This document shows positions 31,669 through 43,522 of a stretch of 64,000 nt of DNA, one piece after another. Both the position numbers and the translations under genes were made by a program. The first letter of the stretch is position 1; every line of letters starts with the position of its first letter. A model generated the notes under the pieces. It ran no database searches and had not been told where the DNA came from. It was given only the letters and a program-made list of their open reading frames with translations. The DNA is from Ilex aquifolium (lineage: Eukaryota; Streptophyta; Magnoliopsida; Aquifoliales; Aquifoliaceae): assembly GCA_951799425.1 (NCBI GenBank), contig OX637392.1, forward strand, positions 39,880,593-39,944,592, in the 5' to 3' direction.

Positions 31669-33172
31669 GGACAAAATCTAGTTTACCCCCTTGTGGTTTG
31701 GGCGTTTTGCACATGACCCCCCTATGATTTGGAAATCAGCACATTACCCCCTTATGCTTTTGGACTGATATCACAATTAACACCGTAAACAGAAGTGATA
31801 AAATGACTTTAGTACCCTCAACTATTCATCATCTTCTTCCTCCCTCTCAATTGTTGCCTAATTTTCTGAAAAATTAACCAACCACCCAACTTTACAAGCT
31901 TTTCTCTCTCTCCAAAAAGCATCAAACTTCCTCAAACCAATGCCAATATCCTCCACTCTCAACCTAGTTTTAAATCCCACAGACTTGTTTCCTTAAATAG
32001 CCCCCATGACCCACGAATTTAAACTCAAAGGTGATCACAAACTCATTTTGACAGGTTATGTACATACCAGATTTTTTTTCAACATTTGGGCCAACTTTGG
32101 CCCTTAATTTCTCCCTCGTTTCTCAACTTTTTTGGGTGATTCAAATGCCTAAATTTAACCTATTTCTACCCTCTTTCTAACCATGTATTTAGTTTGTCCA
32201 GATCATGCACAAGGTAAGTGGAAATCGAGCTCCAAAGTGACGGGTTCATCATTTTCAAAAAGTGTCACGATTTTTAATTCAATTTTTCACCCACCAAACC
32301 TCATTTTTTCTCGATTTTAACTTCAAAAATGGATTCCTTGACCTTAAAAATGGTGGATTAGGCCCCCTTCACGTCCGAAACTCGAAATTTTGAATACCAA
32401 AAAATTCAAGTTTCAAGCTTAAACAAGGGTTTTGATTTTCTCTTACTATACACCACGGCCACTAAAGAAACTTTAGGAAATTGTTATTGAATATGAAAAC
32501 AAGCTTACCCCATCACAGAATTGTGGATGATGCCTTGTAGCAAAAGTTCTCTTTGCTCGGGTTTTACAATACCCATTAGAACTCCCTTCAAATAACAGCT
32601 CAACACTCATCTCAAAACCCATTTGAAAACCATTTGCAATTTTGCATTCGAAGCTTCCGATAGAAACTCATACCCAACACTGAGTGTGAATATATGAAAA
32701 TTAAATGGTGAGTATGTTTTAAGAGGTTATTGAGGTAGTCAGCGTATTTGGAGAAAGCGTCTTTCATGGAAAAGGACTAAATGGTCACTGGTCACTGTTC
32801 TTGGCTTCTTTGCTGCGCTTTGTAAGGTCGACTCAGAGGGAGAGAGAGAGAGAGAGATTACATTGACAGAGGCGCTGGAGTTTGGAATCCATGAGGATGA
32901 GCTTGTGGAAGGCCGAGGAGTATAACATCTGTTAACATAGCATAAGAGGGTCATTTTTTACATTTGGGTATATTTATTTTGGAGGGAAACTGATAACTTT
33001 GTTGATCAATCGCCAAACCAACGCGTCCTCTTCACTTCCGTCTATTCTGACGGAAAACCTAACAGTTGCAGTTTAGTCCATAACTATAGGGGGGTGAGGT
33101 GTTTATTTCCAAATCATAGGGGGGTCATCTGCTCAAAGCACAAACCACGAGGGGGTAAACTGGAATTTGCCC
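31669..33172. mobile_element. MULE-type DNA transposon, non-autonomous
   Basis: This 1504-bp element is flanked by the perfect 9-bp duplication TATTTATCA (31660-31668 and 33173-33181), the Mutator-superfamily hallmark. Its terminal inverted repeats are about 90 bp: the left reads GGACAAAATCTAGTTTACCC and the right, reversed, GGGCAAATTCCAGTTTACCC. Both continue through CCCCCTATGATTTGGAAAT. There is no transposase. The core is non-coding with a GAGAGA tract near 32840. It inserted about 33 bp upstream of the CACTA transposase ATG. Confidence 0.92.
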
Positions 33173-33181
33173 TATTTATCA

Positions 33182-34600
33182 ATGTCATGTACCAAGCTTC
33201 ATGCAAACTATGTCATCGACTCCTTCCCATTTGGTAGGTGGTCCTATCCCATTGAGGAATGCACATTCTATATAGTATGAAACATCTCTTACCGCTTTGT
33301 ACATTTCTAACAGAAATCCGGGCAGCATCTCCCATAGGTCTAAGTACACGACATAGACTAGGTGTCATTGCTACAGCCATCTAGTATGTACACATAGAAC
33401 AATGGGATATGCCACATAGAATATTCAAGAGATGTAAAAAATTAAACGAAGAGATATTAACTACAATATAGACTTGTGCATTATGAAACTGTCCGAAATT
33501 GGACAATTCTAGAAATCTCCACCGGCAAAGAATACTCTATGTCCGATGTGAATTCTTCAACAGGTACTAAGGTTTCATGCAGGCATGCATGGAATAATAC
33601 AAATTTAAAAAATTACAAACAAATTGTATTGAAACCTTAATTTATATTAAGGTTTCAATAAATCACGAAACTCATAACTCGCTCATTCCCAGAAACAAAA
33701 CAAAGCATTAAAGAAACTAGACATATATGATAAGTGATCAAACTTTCTAACTAATCAAGGTGTGCATGAGAATAATCTAAGGTTGATAACAAGAACCTTA
33801 ATATTGCAATGCATGTGGATACAAGTATTTTTCTAAAGTTTCAAACTCCGCTTTTTATGGTAGTTAGATACTAAAGGGTGTCTATGTGGTGTGGTGTCCA
33901 TTTGATACTCTGCTTTGCACTCGGTTGTCCATTTGATACTAACAACAAACAACCATCATCATATGGTTTATGTCTCATTCTTGCATTTTGGTACTAATGG
34001 TGTTGTTTCAAACCATGACATGTTCTGTCCAACAAAATTTGCAGTGTGACCACTTTATGTCTTTATTTAAAATACATTGGCAATACCACAAATAGAAAAT
34101 TACAGTCCATAAATATGATGATTTTTACACATTAAAGTAAATCCTAGACCTTTTATAAATAGAAAACAATTTCTAGAGTAAGATACAAAAGTATAAGATA
34201 TTAATTACAACATATAGGTATTGGTTGAAGTGAACAGCAAAGGTTAACTGACAAGACAGTAAGGCGGACAACCTAGAATAATACTTCATTGCCAATTACT
34301 CAAATTTTAGATCAAAAGAACCACACAAATTGTTACCAAGACAAGCCCAAGTACAAAAAATCAAGACCAATATATAATAAAAATAAAGGTGGGGAGGACA
34401 TAAACCTTGCCCCTTTACATAATAAATAAAAAAACTAAGAAGTCTTTTTGAATGAAACCAGAAAGGTAACTATGCCCCACCATACTTTGTTTTCTTTCCT
34501 TAATTACAATTCCATCTCCAAAGCTTATTACTTGAATAGTTTTCACCAACAAGTGGTGGGGCCTCTTTTCCAATAAAAGAATACCATGAATTCCTCCATG
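33182..34600. other. unassigned AT-rich sequence right of the MULE
   Basis: The first ~250 bp read open in pieces on the minus strand and are probably upstream CACTA sequence, but no domain could be recognised. The rest has no feature I can support. Confidence 0.35.
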
Positions 34601-37035
34601 TGTGGATGTATATATATACTAGTTGATGCACACGTGTGTTACACGTGAACCACTATCAAATTAAAGTGTTTTTGTTATTAATGGTAAAGATTGTTAGCAA
34701 TCTTTTTAGTAAGACCAAAATATGCTAGAGCCAAAATAAAAGGAAAGATTAACAAAATGAAAGAAGAATAACTATTGTTCCTTTGAAATTACAGAGATAA
34801 CCCTTAGTAAAGTATTCTTTATGTTGACAATATTGTTTAAACCAATAATAAATCACTACACAGACATAGCTAGTAAACCTCACCTAGAGAAAAATTATCA
34901 CATCCTATATAAATGTCCATCTGTGTGACTGCAAGTGGATCTCTCTTTGCTCCCTCAGGAGCATTTCCAATAGGTGGATTATACTCCACGAACCTGACAA
35001 GGGTATAGGAAACCAAGGGAATGCATCTCTTCATTCAACGGTTGATTAAATGTTCAAGATTTTAGTTTCACCCATAATCTAAAGGTTGTTGCACGTTAAC
35101 TATAGACGGTACAATAAACATAATGACTTTCCAAATCCTTATACACTGAAGAATACTTGGCAGAACTCAACAACAATCATCAATTACCTCCAAAGTCAAC
35201 TACATAATCTAAAGCACAACTCAGTTCATAAGCTCAATTTAAAAATACAAACCAAGTCAGTTATTCAATTGCAGAATGGCCAAAAGCATTAGAAAAATTT
35301 TTTTACAACCCACAGAAAACAATTACGCATTTATTATACAAGGAAAATGATCCTCTATACCCTGTAAAAGCTTCCATACATGCTATTAGCCAACAGTAAA
35401 CATATGCTTCTTCTGTGGTTTCAACACATCATTTAAAGTTGGTTCCATTATAAATACCCTACAAGTGTGTATGAGAGAGAGAAGATATCCAACTGATCAT
35501 AAATGCATATCAAGTTATTCGTGAAGAATAACATGTATTAGACAAATAGTGAGAGACCAGGACGATACAAAAGTGTTAGTTTAGTCAAGAATGCATGCAA
35601 TACGAATTGAAACACTACAGTCAATGTAGGATGAACCATCTAAAGGTTAAAACACACCAGAATACTTGCAAAGCAGAACAAAGTCATCATAGGAACTTAT
35701 TGATGGCCGTCTAGAATCTATTCATATAATGATGTTTTTCGAAAAAAAAAAAAAAGGGAATGGACAAGTATCCAACAATTAGTACACATTTTTCACATTT
35801 AGATGACTCCACCAACTAACAAAAGCCTTAATAAGACCATCATTTCAGAGTACACACCAATTTCTTTTGCTCTTCCCACGTGAGTCAACAAACAAAAAAA
35901 ATTACATGAATGCCACAAAAAGAGAGCTTATCCAGAATTTGGGCTTGGTGGGCAAATTATTCCAACAAGACAGGTCTCTAAGTCCATTCCATAACACTAA
36001 CTGAACCTTTTAGTTGATCTAATCCATCAGTAGTGGATCCTATTAATATTGGGAATATCTTAAATCCAACAATCATTAGGCTAGCTGATTAAGTATGCAA
36101 ATTAAGTTCCTTAAGCATTGTTCAACAAAATGAACTACTTGATATTATTAGACTCATTGTATAAATTTTACAAATGAAATTTGCACAAATGTATTATAAA
36201 GTACTTATAATTAAGCACAAAATGAAAGGGAATGATTACAAATTTTAAAGTTACTTGTAAAAATTAACTGCACGTTGGTTTCGCCTGCAAGTCCAACGAG
36301 TTTGGTCAACCTGCCGACACGAAAGGACCTTAATAGGAAACAATTTAATTGACCCACCACCCAAGTATTTGAAAACATAATTTCATAGAAATAAAATTCT
36401 AATTTCAAACACTTCTAGTTGTAATACGAAACCAAAAAAAAGCATAAAAAAAAAAGGGACCTTGTTGACTAAAGAACACTGGAACTTGCAATCAAGAACA
36501 ATGGGATTAAGCAAGATGGAGGAATGGCTGCTGGATTCTGAATGCTTTAGCTACCCGTTTAGTACTGTAGAGAGAGAGAGAGAGAGTATAAGGACCACTT
36601 TGTCAGCATAATAAATATTGGTTATGGACACCAAAAGACCGAAAGATACTGCAACTATACAATGTTCAAAGATTTTTGACCCCCAAGAATACAATAATAA
36701 TTTAGATGTTTAAATGGAAAAGGATAGCATCGAAATTAATTGTTTGACCAAATTTGATTTAAATATCAATTGGAATTTATGTTCATAATATATATTTAAG
36801 TCCATTAAAAATTAGAATCCAATTCCATCCTTGAAAGTAAATATCATATAAATTTATTAAACTATATTTAAATTTTAACTGGTTCATGGAAACAACGCAA
36901 TAAGACTGAAAGGGCTTTAAATGATTGAGAAAGGAACCTACAAATTTCTATTTTCTTTTCTTTATGTCATAGCCTAAAGAAGGTGCCTTCTTTTGTAGTT
37001 TTAGAGCAAAAGCATTTTCCGTATAGTTGATGTAA
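34601..37035. other. unassigned intergenic sequence
   Basis: No coding frame, LTR or inverted repeat of note was found. There are A-homopolymers near 35741 and 36444 and a GA dinucleotide run near 36571-36590. Confidence 0.5.
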
Positions 37036-37044
37036 TTATTGAGG

Positions 37045-37422
37045 GGGCTTTTTGCACTTTATACCTCAAAAGATGTCTCGATTCTCACTTTACATCCTAT
37101 AAGATTATTTTTTTTCACACTACACCCTAAATGTCATAAATTAGGTCTAACGTGACACTTGAACTAACATCCGTTTTAAATTTCGTTAAAAATTGATGTA
37201 CTTGCCACCCACGTGTGTTGCTCTTGGACAAAAATGTAAATTGCCTTTCATATCATTGGGTGACATGTGCATCAATTTTTAACGAAATCTGAAACAAATA
37301 TTAGTCTGAGGACCACATTGGAATCAATTTATGACATTCAGAGTGTAATGTGAGAAAAATAATTTTTCGGGATGTAAAGTAAGATTTGAGATAATTTTCA
37401 GGGTGCAAAGTGCGAAAAGCTC
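37045..37422. mobile_element. foldback MITE, MULE type
   Basis: This 378-bp element is almost completely an inverted repeat. The left arm GGGGCTTTTTGCACTTTATA pairs with the right arm, which reads GAGCTTTTCGCACTTTGCAC in reverse. Pairing continues through TTACATCC and ATGTCATAAATT to TTAAAAATTGATG. It is flanked by TTATTGAGG on both sides (37036-37044 and 37423-37431), a 9-bp duplication as expected for a Mutator-derived MITE. Confidence 0.9.
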
Positions 37423-37662
37423 TTATTGAGGGATTCTAAGGGCAATGAGTTGTCATTCATTAAGACACATAGTTAACATATCTTTGTTCATTTCAAGGTA
37501 TCTTAATCTTAGATATTCGACTATGTTTCTCTCACCGGGTGCGTTTTACATGTATTCTTCGTTGGCAACTACCAATGCTGCAGTAATTTCTGTCATTGAT
37601 GAGATAGCAATATGGGATTGCCACCAGCTAGTAATATTTTCCACTTTGAGATCCCATCAAAC

Positions 37663-37923
37663 AAAATAATATTTAACCATGTCATATTGACAATTAAAAT
37701 CAAACAAAAGACCACGAAAGCCTAAATTGAGGAAAAATAAATTTGCATGTAAAAGATAATTTCAGCACATGACAGTGTCCTACATATCACATATCCCCCT
37801 CTATCCCTTTTGTTTTAGTTAACTACATTTTCTCACCAACCGATTCACTTCTTAATTTCCCACATGCTATCAAGTGGCAATGATACTTTCAAAACATTTA
37901 TTTAGTCTGGAAAGAAAAAGGAA
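37663..37923. repeat. local direct duplication A, copy 1
   Basis: The segment from AACCATGTCATATTGACAATT to TTTAGTCTGGAAAG recurs at about 38316-38550 with substitutions and small indels. No transposon ends are visible. Confidence 0.8.
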
Positions 37924-37944
37924 AGTGATGGACTGTGGAACACA

Positions 37945-38265
37945 CCTTTACTCAAATCTATACACCATTGCACTTTTTCTTCATACAAGCTTAATTTCTC
38001 CTACGCATATAACCCAAAAAACCACATAACACAAAATTAGGCAATACGCATCAATTAATTTCTTTAACTAGAAGTGTCAAAGTTGCAAAATCAATAACAA
38101 AACTTGTTAATTAAGCTAGACCTAGGAATCGAAAACCTTGAAACAAATTATTTAAGCAAGAACCATTAATCCATGTCTCAAAAAAGAATCATCATATGAT
38201 CCAACACCCAAATAAATGCTGTGACAATACCTCCATCGTCCAAAAAAAATAAATTGGATTAATTA
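37945..38265. repeat. local direct duplication B, copy 1
   Basis: The segment from CACCTTTACTCAAATCTA through ATCATATGATCCAACACCCA recurs at 39985-40310 at roughly 85-90% identity. Copy 2 directly follows the PPR-like exon, whose intron it occupies or replaces. Confidence 0.82.
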
Positions 38266-38315
38266 AGGACAATAATCTTTTTCAATTAAGGACAATAAAT
38301 TGGATAAAAAAGTAT

Positions 38316-38550
38316 TAAACCATGCCATATTGACAATTAAAATTAAACAAAAAACCATGCAAGCTTTAATGGAGGAAAAATAAATTCACATATAAAAGAT
38401 AATTCCAGCACATGAAAATATCCTACATATAGAAGATAATTCCTGTTTGTTAACTACATTTTCTCAACAACCGATTCACATCTTGATTTTTCACATTCTA
38501 TCAATTTTCAATGATACTTTCAAAAAGCTTATTTAGTCTGGAAAGTTATT
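38316..38550. repeat. local direct duplication A, copy 2
   Basis: Partner of 37663-37923. Together with duplication B it shows that this 2.6-kb stretch arose by repeated local copying. Confidence 0.8.
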
Positions 38551-38698
38551 AAGACACATCCAAACAGTGCCTATATCGGCATAACACACCAGAACAACAC
38601 AGGTAGAAGCTGGTAGAGAAGAACTGGTTTGGGGGTCACCCACCAAAGAGCTACTATGGCGCACCACTTGATCTTCCCCAATCTCAGAAGGTACTTAT

Positions 38699-38720
38699 AT
38701 GTGTGTGTGTGTGTGTGTGT
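38699..38720. repeat. (TG)n microsatellite
   Basis: About ten TG dinucleotides are followed by ATGTACATAAATAC. Confidence 0.9.
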
Positions 38721-39495
38721 ATGTACATAAATACTCACAGTTATGTATGTACCCCTAAATTCCAAGGATGCTTCAAATAATGTTTTTTTTTTGGAGTTAA
38801 AAGCATTGATGTTTTTTTTCAGTAAGTAAAAAGCATTGATGTTATTACCTTTATTTGGTGTTTATCTCACATAAAATCTAGTGATCAGGGTATATCATCA
38901 CGGGGCTGGAATTTGAATGGCCAGCATTCCACTGATCAAGCACTATTTCCGAGGGCATGGACAATATATGATGGTATCATGTTACATATCCTTTTTTAGA
39001 AACATAAAGGTATTCATCTCAGACAATGTTCTGATGACAATATTTTTCTGAACTCCAGGTGAACCAAATCTAGAGCTAAAAGTATTTTGTCGATAAATAT
39101 CACCATGTATACCTCATAACTATCGAGAGAGCAACCTTCCTACCACAGTTTTTGTTTATATAGTATGCAAATTTCACTTCTATATTATATTATCTTGTCA
39201 CATGTTAAGTTCGGAACCCAACAAAATATCATTTGATTCTCCCCCCATGCTGTAGATCATTAGAGATTCTATAAGCTAATGACCTGAAGAGCTTTGTTTT
39301 AGTAACAAAAGCTATTGTTGGTAATAATTTTTTTATTAACTATTGATGAATTCTAATGTTTTGTCCTCTATTTTAAAGTATTGATAAAAGAAACTGTTAA
39401 TTGAAGCATATGCTTTTGTTATTTGATGCTAGAGTAATTGAGTCGATCTTTATCCTGTTCTTTGCTTACGCAACTGTTGCTTTTTTCTTATATAG

Positions 39496-39844
39496 TTGGT
39501 GAATACTGGGAAGGAAAGGGCAAAATTTAGCCTTCTTTTTACATGGGCGGTAAGCTTTTTCTACTGATACTGCCTACAAGAATTGGAAAAAATTACAGCA
39601 TTGAAACTCTCTGTAGGGCAAGCTTTTGGAGGCTTGTCTCATCAATGCTGACGAAACGGCACCATTCAACAAGTACCAAAAGGATGGCCTCAAGAACAGA
39701 TTATTAAGGCTTACATTCCCACGACGAAGTGCGACTATTGTGCTTCAGAATTGGGTCAATGAAGGTGGCAAGGTCTCAATTTCTGAGCTTCGGGGAATCG
39801 CAATGCAACTAATGAAACATCGCCATTACAAGCATGCTTTTGAG
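39496..39844 (+). pseudogene. PPR-like gene fragment, two exons
   Basis: Exon 39496-39549 (acceptor TATAG, donor GTAAGC; encodes LVNTGKERAKFSLLFTWA) joins in phase to exon 39617-39844 (acceptor TGTAG, donor GTTCG). The second exon encodes GKLLEACLINADETAPFNK, FPRRSATIVLQNWVNEGGKV, then ISELRGIAMQLMKHRHYKHA. That is the conserved N-terminal region of small P-class pentatricopeptide repeat proteins, usually RNA-binding proteins of mitochondria or plastids. No downstream PPR motifs follow: duplication B lies there instead. It is a fragment. The first exon is less certain than the second. Confidence 0.65.
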
Positions 39845-39984
39845 GTTCGATCTTTGTCATTCTCTTAACTATATAACATTATTATTATTATGCTTTGTAG
39901 CAAGTACATTACAAATGGGAAATGCTCTTTGGGGAAGAAAACAAAAATGGAAATAGAAACCTGGGCAATAGAGGGGATCTTTCA

Positions 39985-40310
39985 TAAGAACATACCTTTA
40001 CTCAAATCTATGCACCGTTGCAGTTTTTCTTCGTACAAGCATAATCTCTCCTGCACATGTAACCCAAAAAACCACATAACACCAAATTAGGTAGTATCGA
40101 TTAATTAAATTCTTTAACCAGAAGTATCAAAAAATGCAAAATCAACAACAAAGCTTGTAAATTAAGCTAGACCCAGGAATCAAAACCCTTGAAACAGATG
40201 ATTTAAAGCAAGAACCATTAATCCACATGTCAAAAAAGAACCATCATATGATCCAACACCCAAATTTGCATAGTGACAATACTTCCTCCGTCCAAAAAAA
40301 TAGTAAATTG
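39985..40310. repeat. local direct duplication B, copy 2
   Basis: Partner of 37945-38265, in the same orientation. Confidence 0.82.
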
Positions 40311-40654
40311 GATAAATTAAGGATAATCCCACGAACAAAAGCCTTTAAATATGAAGCCCTATTTGATTTTCCAGGTTGATGTGTGATCACGTAGGAGAGA
40401 CAGACGGATGGTTTCTTTTTGACCCATTTGTTAATATGCAGGGGAGAGAGGGGGAGAGAGACAGACAATAACAAATCAAAAATAGGGAGACAGAGAGAGT
40501 AACAGCTCAAAATGGGAAGCAATTGGGTAGAGGTGATCATTAACTTTAATTCTTGGCCAACTTGTGAAAATGCAGGCGAGGGAGGGAATGAGGGGAGAAG
40601 GGCTAGCGGCTAAAGAATATGAATAGATAGAGAAAGATTTAATGGGTGAGAAGT

Positions 40655-40668
40655 AATGGAGCCAGGGA
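40655..40668. repeat. LINE target-site duplication (left)
   Basis: AATGGAGCCAGGGA here matches AATGGAGTCAGGGA at 56312-56325 with one mismatch, after the poly(A) tail of the LINE. Confidence 0.8.
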
Positions 40669-40960
40669 GGTTTGTTGGCTTTCTCTCTCTAGCTTGAGAG
40701 CTTCTCTCTCTAAGGAGTCTTTCCCCTGAGCTTTCTAGTCTTAGTTTCTTTGGTTTGCCGGTCAATCTGGCTGGTGATGCTTTCCTTAAAGCTTTTTTTT
40801 CTTCTTCTTGATCTAATCTATCTTTTTTCCCCTCTCGTTTCAGTTTGTTTATCGATTAGTCTAAACTGTTTTCTTGTCTAGAGATATAGATCTGATGCAA
40901 TAATGGAGGATCTGAGATCTGGACAGGATCTGACTCGCGATCTGCGTCATCTAGGCTAGG
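40669..40960 (+). promoter_or_regulatory. LINE 5' leader
   Basis: Non-coding, pyrimidine-rich leader with repeated CTTTCTCTCTCTA motifs, followed by TTTTTTCTTCTTCTTG. In plant L1 elements this region holds the internal promoter. No specific box is identified. Confidence 0.5.
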
Positions 40961-40983
40961 ATGGTGGACAGAAGTGTATTAGG

Positions 40984-41889
40984 TTGGAGAACGATGCTGA
41001 TATCGAATTCGATCTAGAGAAACTTTGTTTGATTAGGAAAGTTATTACCAGCAGATCTACAAACCGTATTGGGATCACGAACATAGTGAATAATGCATGG
41101 AGAACCAGAGGCCTGATTTTGGTGGAAAAATGGGGGTTTAATATTTTCCAGTTCGGTTTTACCACAGAGGAAGAGCGTAATCGAATCTATAGTCTATCGC
41201 CTTGGTCGGTAATGGGGAAATTACTTGTTTTGAAAAAGTTGAAATCAAACCAGAATATTGATGAGGTGGAGTTTGATAGGAGTCCTTTTTGGATTCAAAT
41301 CCATGGCCTCCCTGTGAGGAAGAAGACGAAGGGTAATTTGGTGAAGATTGTTGAAATTTTGGGTGAGTTGATGGAGATCGATGATGTAAAGAATCCAAGG
41401 CTTCATATGAAACTTTTTCTTCGGATTAGAGTGATGATTAAAGTGGAAGATCCTTTATGTAAGAGTTTCTTCATTGCCAACGAAGATTCGACGCAAGTAT
41501 GGGTAAGTTTCAAATATGAGAAACTTGCAGATTTTTGTTTTGTGTGTGGGTGCTTAGATCATGATAAGGATAGCTGTAAAAGAATATCAGATCTGAAGGA
41601 GGGTTGTTGGTTTAGTAGGGATCTTAGGGCGATTGGGAGGAAATCTCCTACAAACCCTATTTCTTCATGGAAAAATGTGGATAACCTTAAAGGAGATGGC
41701 AAGAGAGTGGTCGAATCAGTTTCATCTGGGGAAGAGGAAAGGGTGGAGAGAGCCAGTGATGATAGAAAGCAAGAGTTGCATAGGGAAACTGTATCAGAGA
41801 AGTATGAATTCCATGGTGACAGTATGGTGGTGCATGATAAATTGGTACCTGATGGCATGTGGGAGGCGCGTGGGTCTTTATGTAAATAA
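40984..41889 (+). pseudogene. LINE ORF1, DUF4283 and zinc-knuckle protein
   Basis: This is the ORF1 nucleic-acid-binding protein of plant L1 elements, which coats the LINE RNA. Residues about 5-150 form the DUF4283 domain (WSVMGKLLVLKKL and PFWIQIHGLPV are diagnostic). C185-x2-C188-x4-H193-x4-C198 is a CCHC knuckle. The open frame begins after a TAG at 40957-40959; the nearby ATG at 40961 is out of frame by one, which suggests a small indel at the start. The frame ends at 41889, and the remaining ORF1 tail continues in other frames to about 42485. Confidence 0.85.
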
Positions 41890-42107
41890 AAGATTGTAAC
41901 AGCTTGTAGTCAACCCAATGAGGACGTGTCTGATGTAGTTACGACTAATAGAGAGGAAAGAATAACTGATTCTGAATGTGGATTAGCTGGTACGAGTAAA
42001 GAAAGTGAACATGCGGGAGTTTTTACTCTTGTAAAAGGGGTCCGCTATGTTTAAGTGATCAAGGGAAAAATGATACTTGGCTTAAGGTTAAGGAGATTGA
42101 GTTTAAA

Positions 42108-42485
42108 TTGTCCCCCTCAGAATTGAATATACAAGAACTAACAAATGTTGTGAAAGAGCCTGATGTATGGGAGTTGACTTCTAGAGTTAAGAAGGATATT
42201 AGGGAGCATGGTAGTTGCAGTCTGTCAGAGAATGAGGTGCAGTATGAGGATCAATTGCAGCAGGAGAAAAGGATTGGGAAGGCTTCAGTGGAGGTACAGA
42301 GGTATGTTGAGTTGAGTCTTCCATTTGAATTTAGTAAACATTTAAATCTTAAAAGAAGCATGAGGGTGCAAGAGCATAGCATGGATTTGTCTTATAAATC
42401 TCAAAGAAAAGAGGAAGGTGTGTATGCAGGAAAGAATGTAAGGCAGGAGTGGGAGGCCAATGTTCTAGATTACCAATCTAATTGA
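42108..42485 (+). pseudogene. LINE ORF1 C-terminal tail fragment
   Basis: This 125-codon hydrophilic ORF lies between the ORF1 zinc-knuckle part and ORF2 and has no domain. By position it is the variable C-terminal tail of ORF1, shifted out of frame. Confidence 0.45.
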
Positions 42486-42673
42486 GGGGAGATAGTAGTG
42501 GTGGAAGATAATGTTTAATTGGATGAGGTTGAGGAACGAGGATAGGAGAAAAGGAAAGTGGTTAAACGAGGCAGGAAGAAAACTGTGTTGATAGTGAAAA
42601 ACCTTGTGGAAGTACCAGTTACATATTTGACTATGGATGAGGAGGCAAGCCTAACCATGCCCCCCACCCCCAA

Positions 42674-43522
42674 ATGAAGCTCGTAGCATGGAACTGCCAA
42701 GGGTTGGAGTCTCCTTTGGCTAGTTCATCACTTAGGTACCTTTGTGTCCTGTATAAACCCCAAATTGTCTGGCTATGCGAGACAAAAATTAGAAGAAGTA
42801 GATTAGAGAATTTTAGAAGACAGCTAAAGTTTGATAATAAAGTGCTGGTGGAACCAAGAGGTTTATCAGGAGGGTTATGTTTGATATGGAACAAATGAGC
42901 AAATATTACTGTGGAGGAGTGTAGTCAGCATAGTATACATATTAGCTGTAAAGGGATGGATATTGGAGAACCATGGGCTATCTCGTTTGTGTATGGTCAT
43001 CCAAAGTATGAGCACAGATGTGAACAATGGTCAAGACTAACTACTCATGGAAAGAGCTTGGATGTCCCTTGGCTTTGTCTAGGGGATTTTAATGATATTG
43101 CATATATTACAGAGAAGGAGGGGAGGAGAGGAAGGGAGAACAGGATATTGAAAACTTGCAGAGATCTGATTGATGGGTGCAATTTGGTGGATTTAGAAAG
43201 CAAAGGATGCCGATATACATGGAATAATCATAGAGAAGGGGATGAGAATGTAAGGGAAAGATTGGATAGGGCTATGGCTAGTGTAAGCTGGAGGGTCAAA
43301 TTCCCTAATGTTGTAGTAATTATTCCAGCAACTATTGGGTCTGACCACTCTCCTTTAGTAGTGGATGCAGAACCTTTGAATAGGAAGTCTCGAACATGCT
43401 TTAAGTTTGAAGCAGCTTGGGTTGATGAAGGGGAGTGTAGAAAGGTAATAAAAATAGATGGATGCAAGTTGGGGAGGGGTCAAGATTATACAGCCTTTAG
43501 CAAAAAAAAAAGGCTGCAATAG
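42674..43522 (+). pseudogene. LINE ORF2 endonuclease domain
   Basis: This is an apurinic-type (EEP) endonuclease, which nicks target DNA for target-primed reverse transcription. ATG 42674 starts MKLVAWNCQGL, an excellent match to ORF2 starts. The catalytic landmarks are WLCETK, then (after a TGA at 42896-42898) SFVYGHP, CLGDFNDI, RYTWNN, RLDRAMA and GSDHSPLVV. All key motifs are present, so the single stop is the main lesion. The frame is lost near 43500 at an A-run. Confidence 0.87.

Noticed and set aside
33182-33620. Minus-strand open pieces that might be a further CACTA gene (TNPA-like)
   Set aside because: The frames are short and no motif was recognised. The position is suggestive only, so it was left as unassigned sequence.
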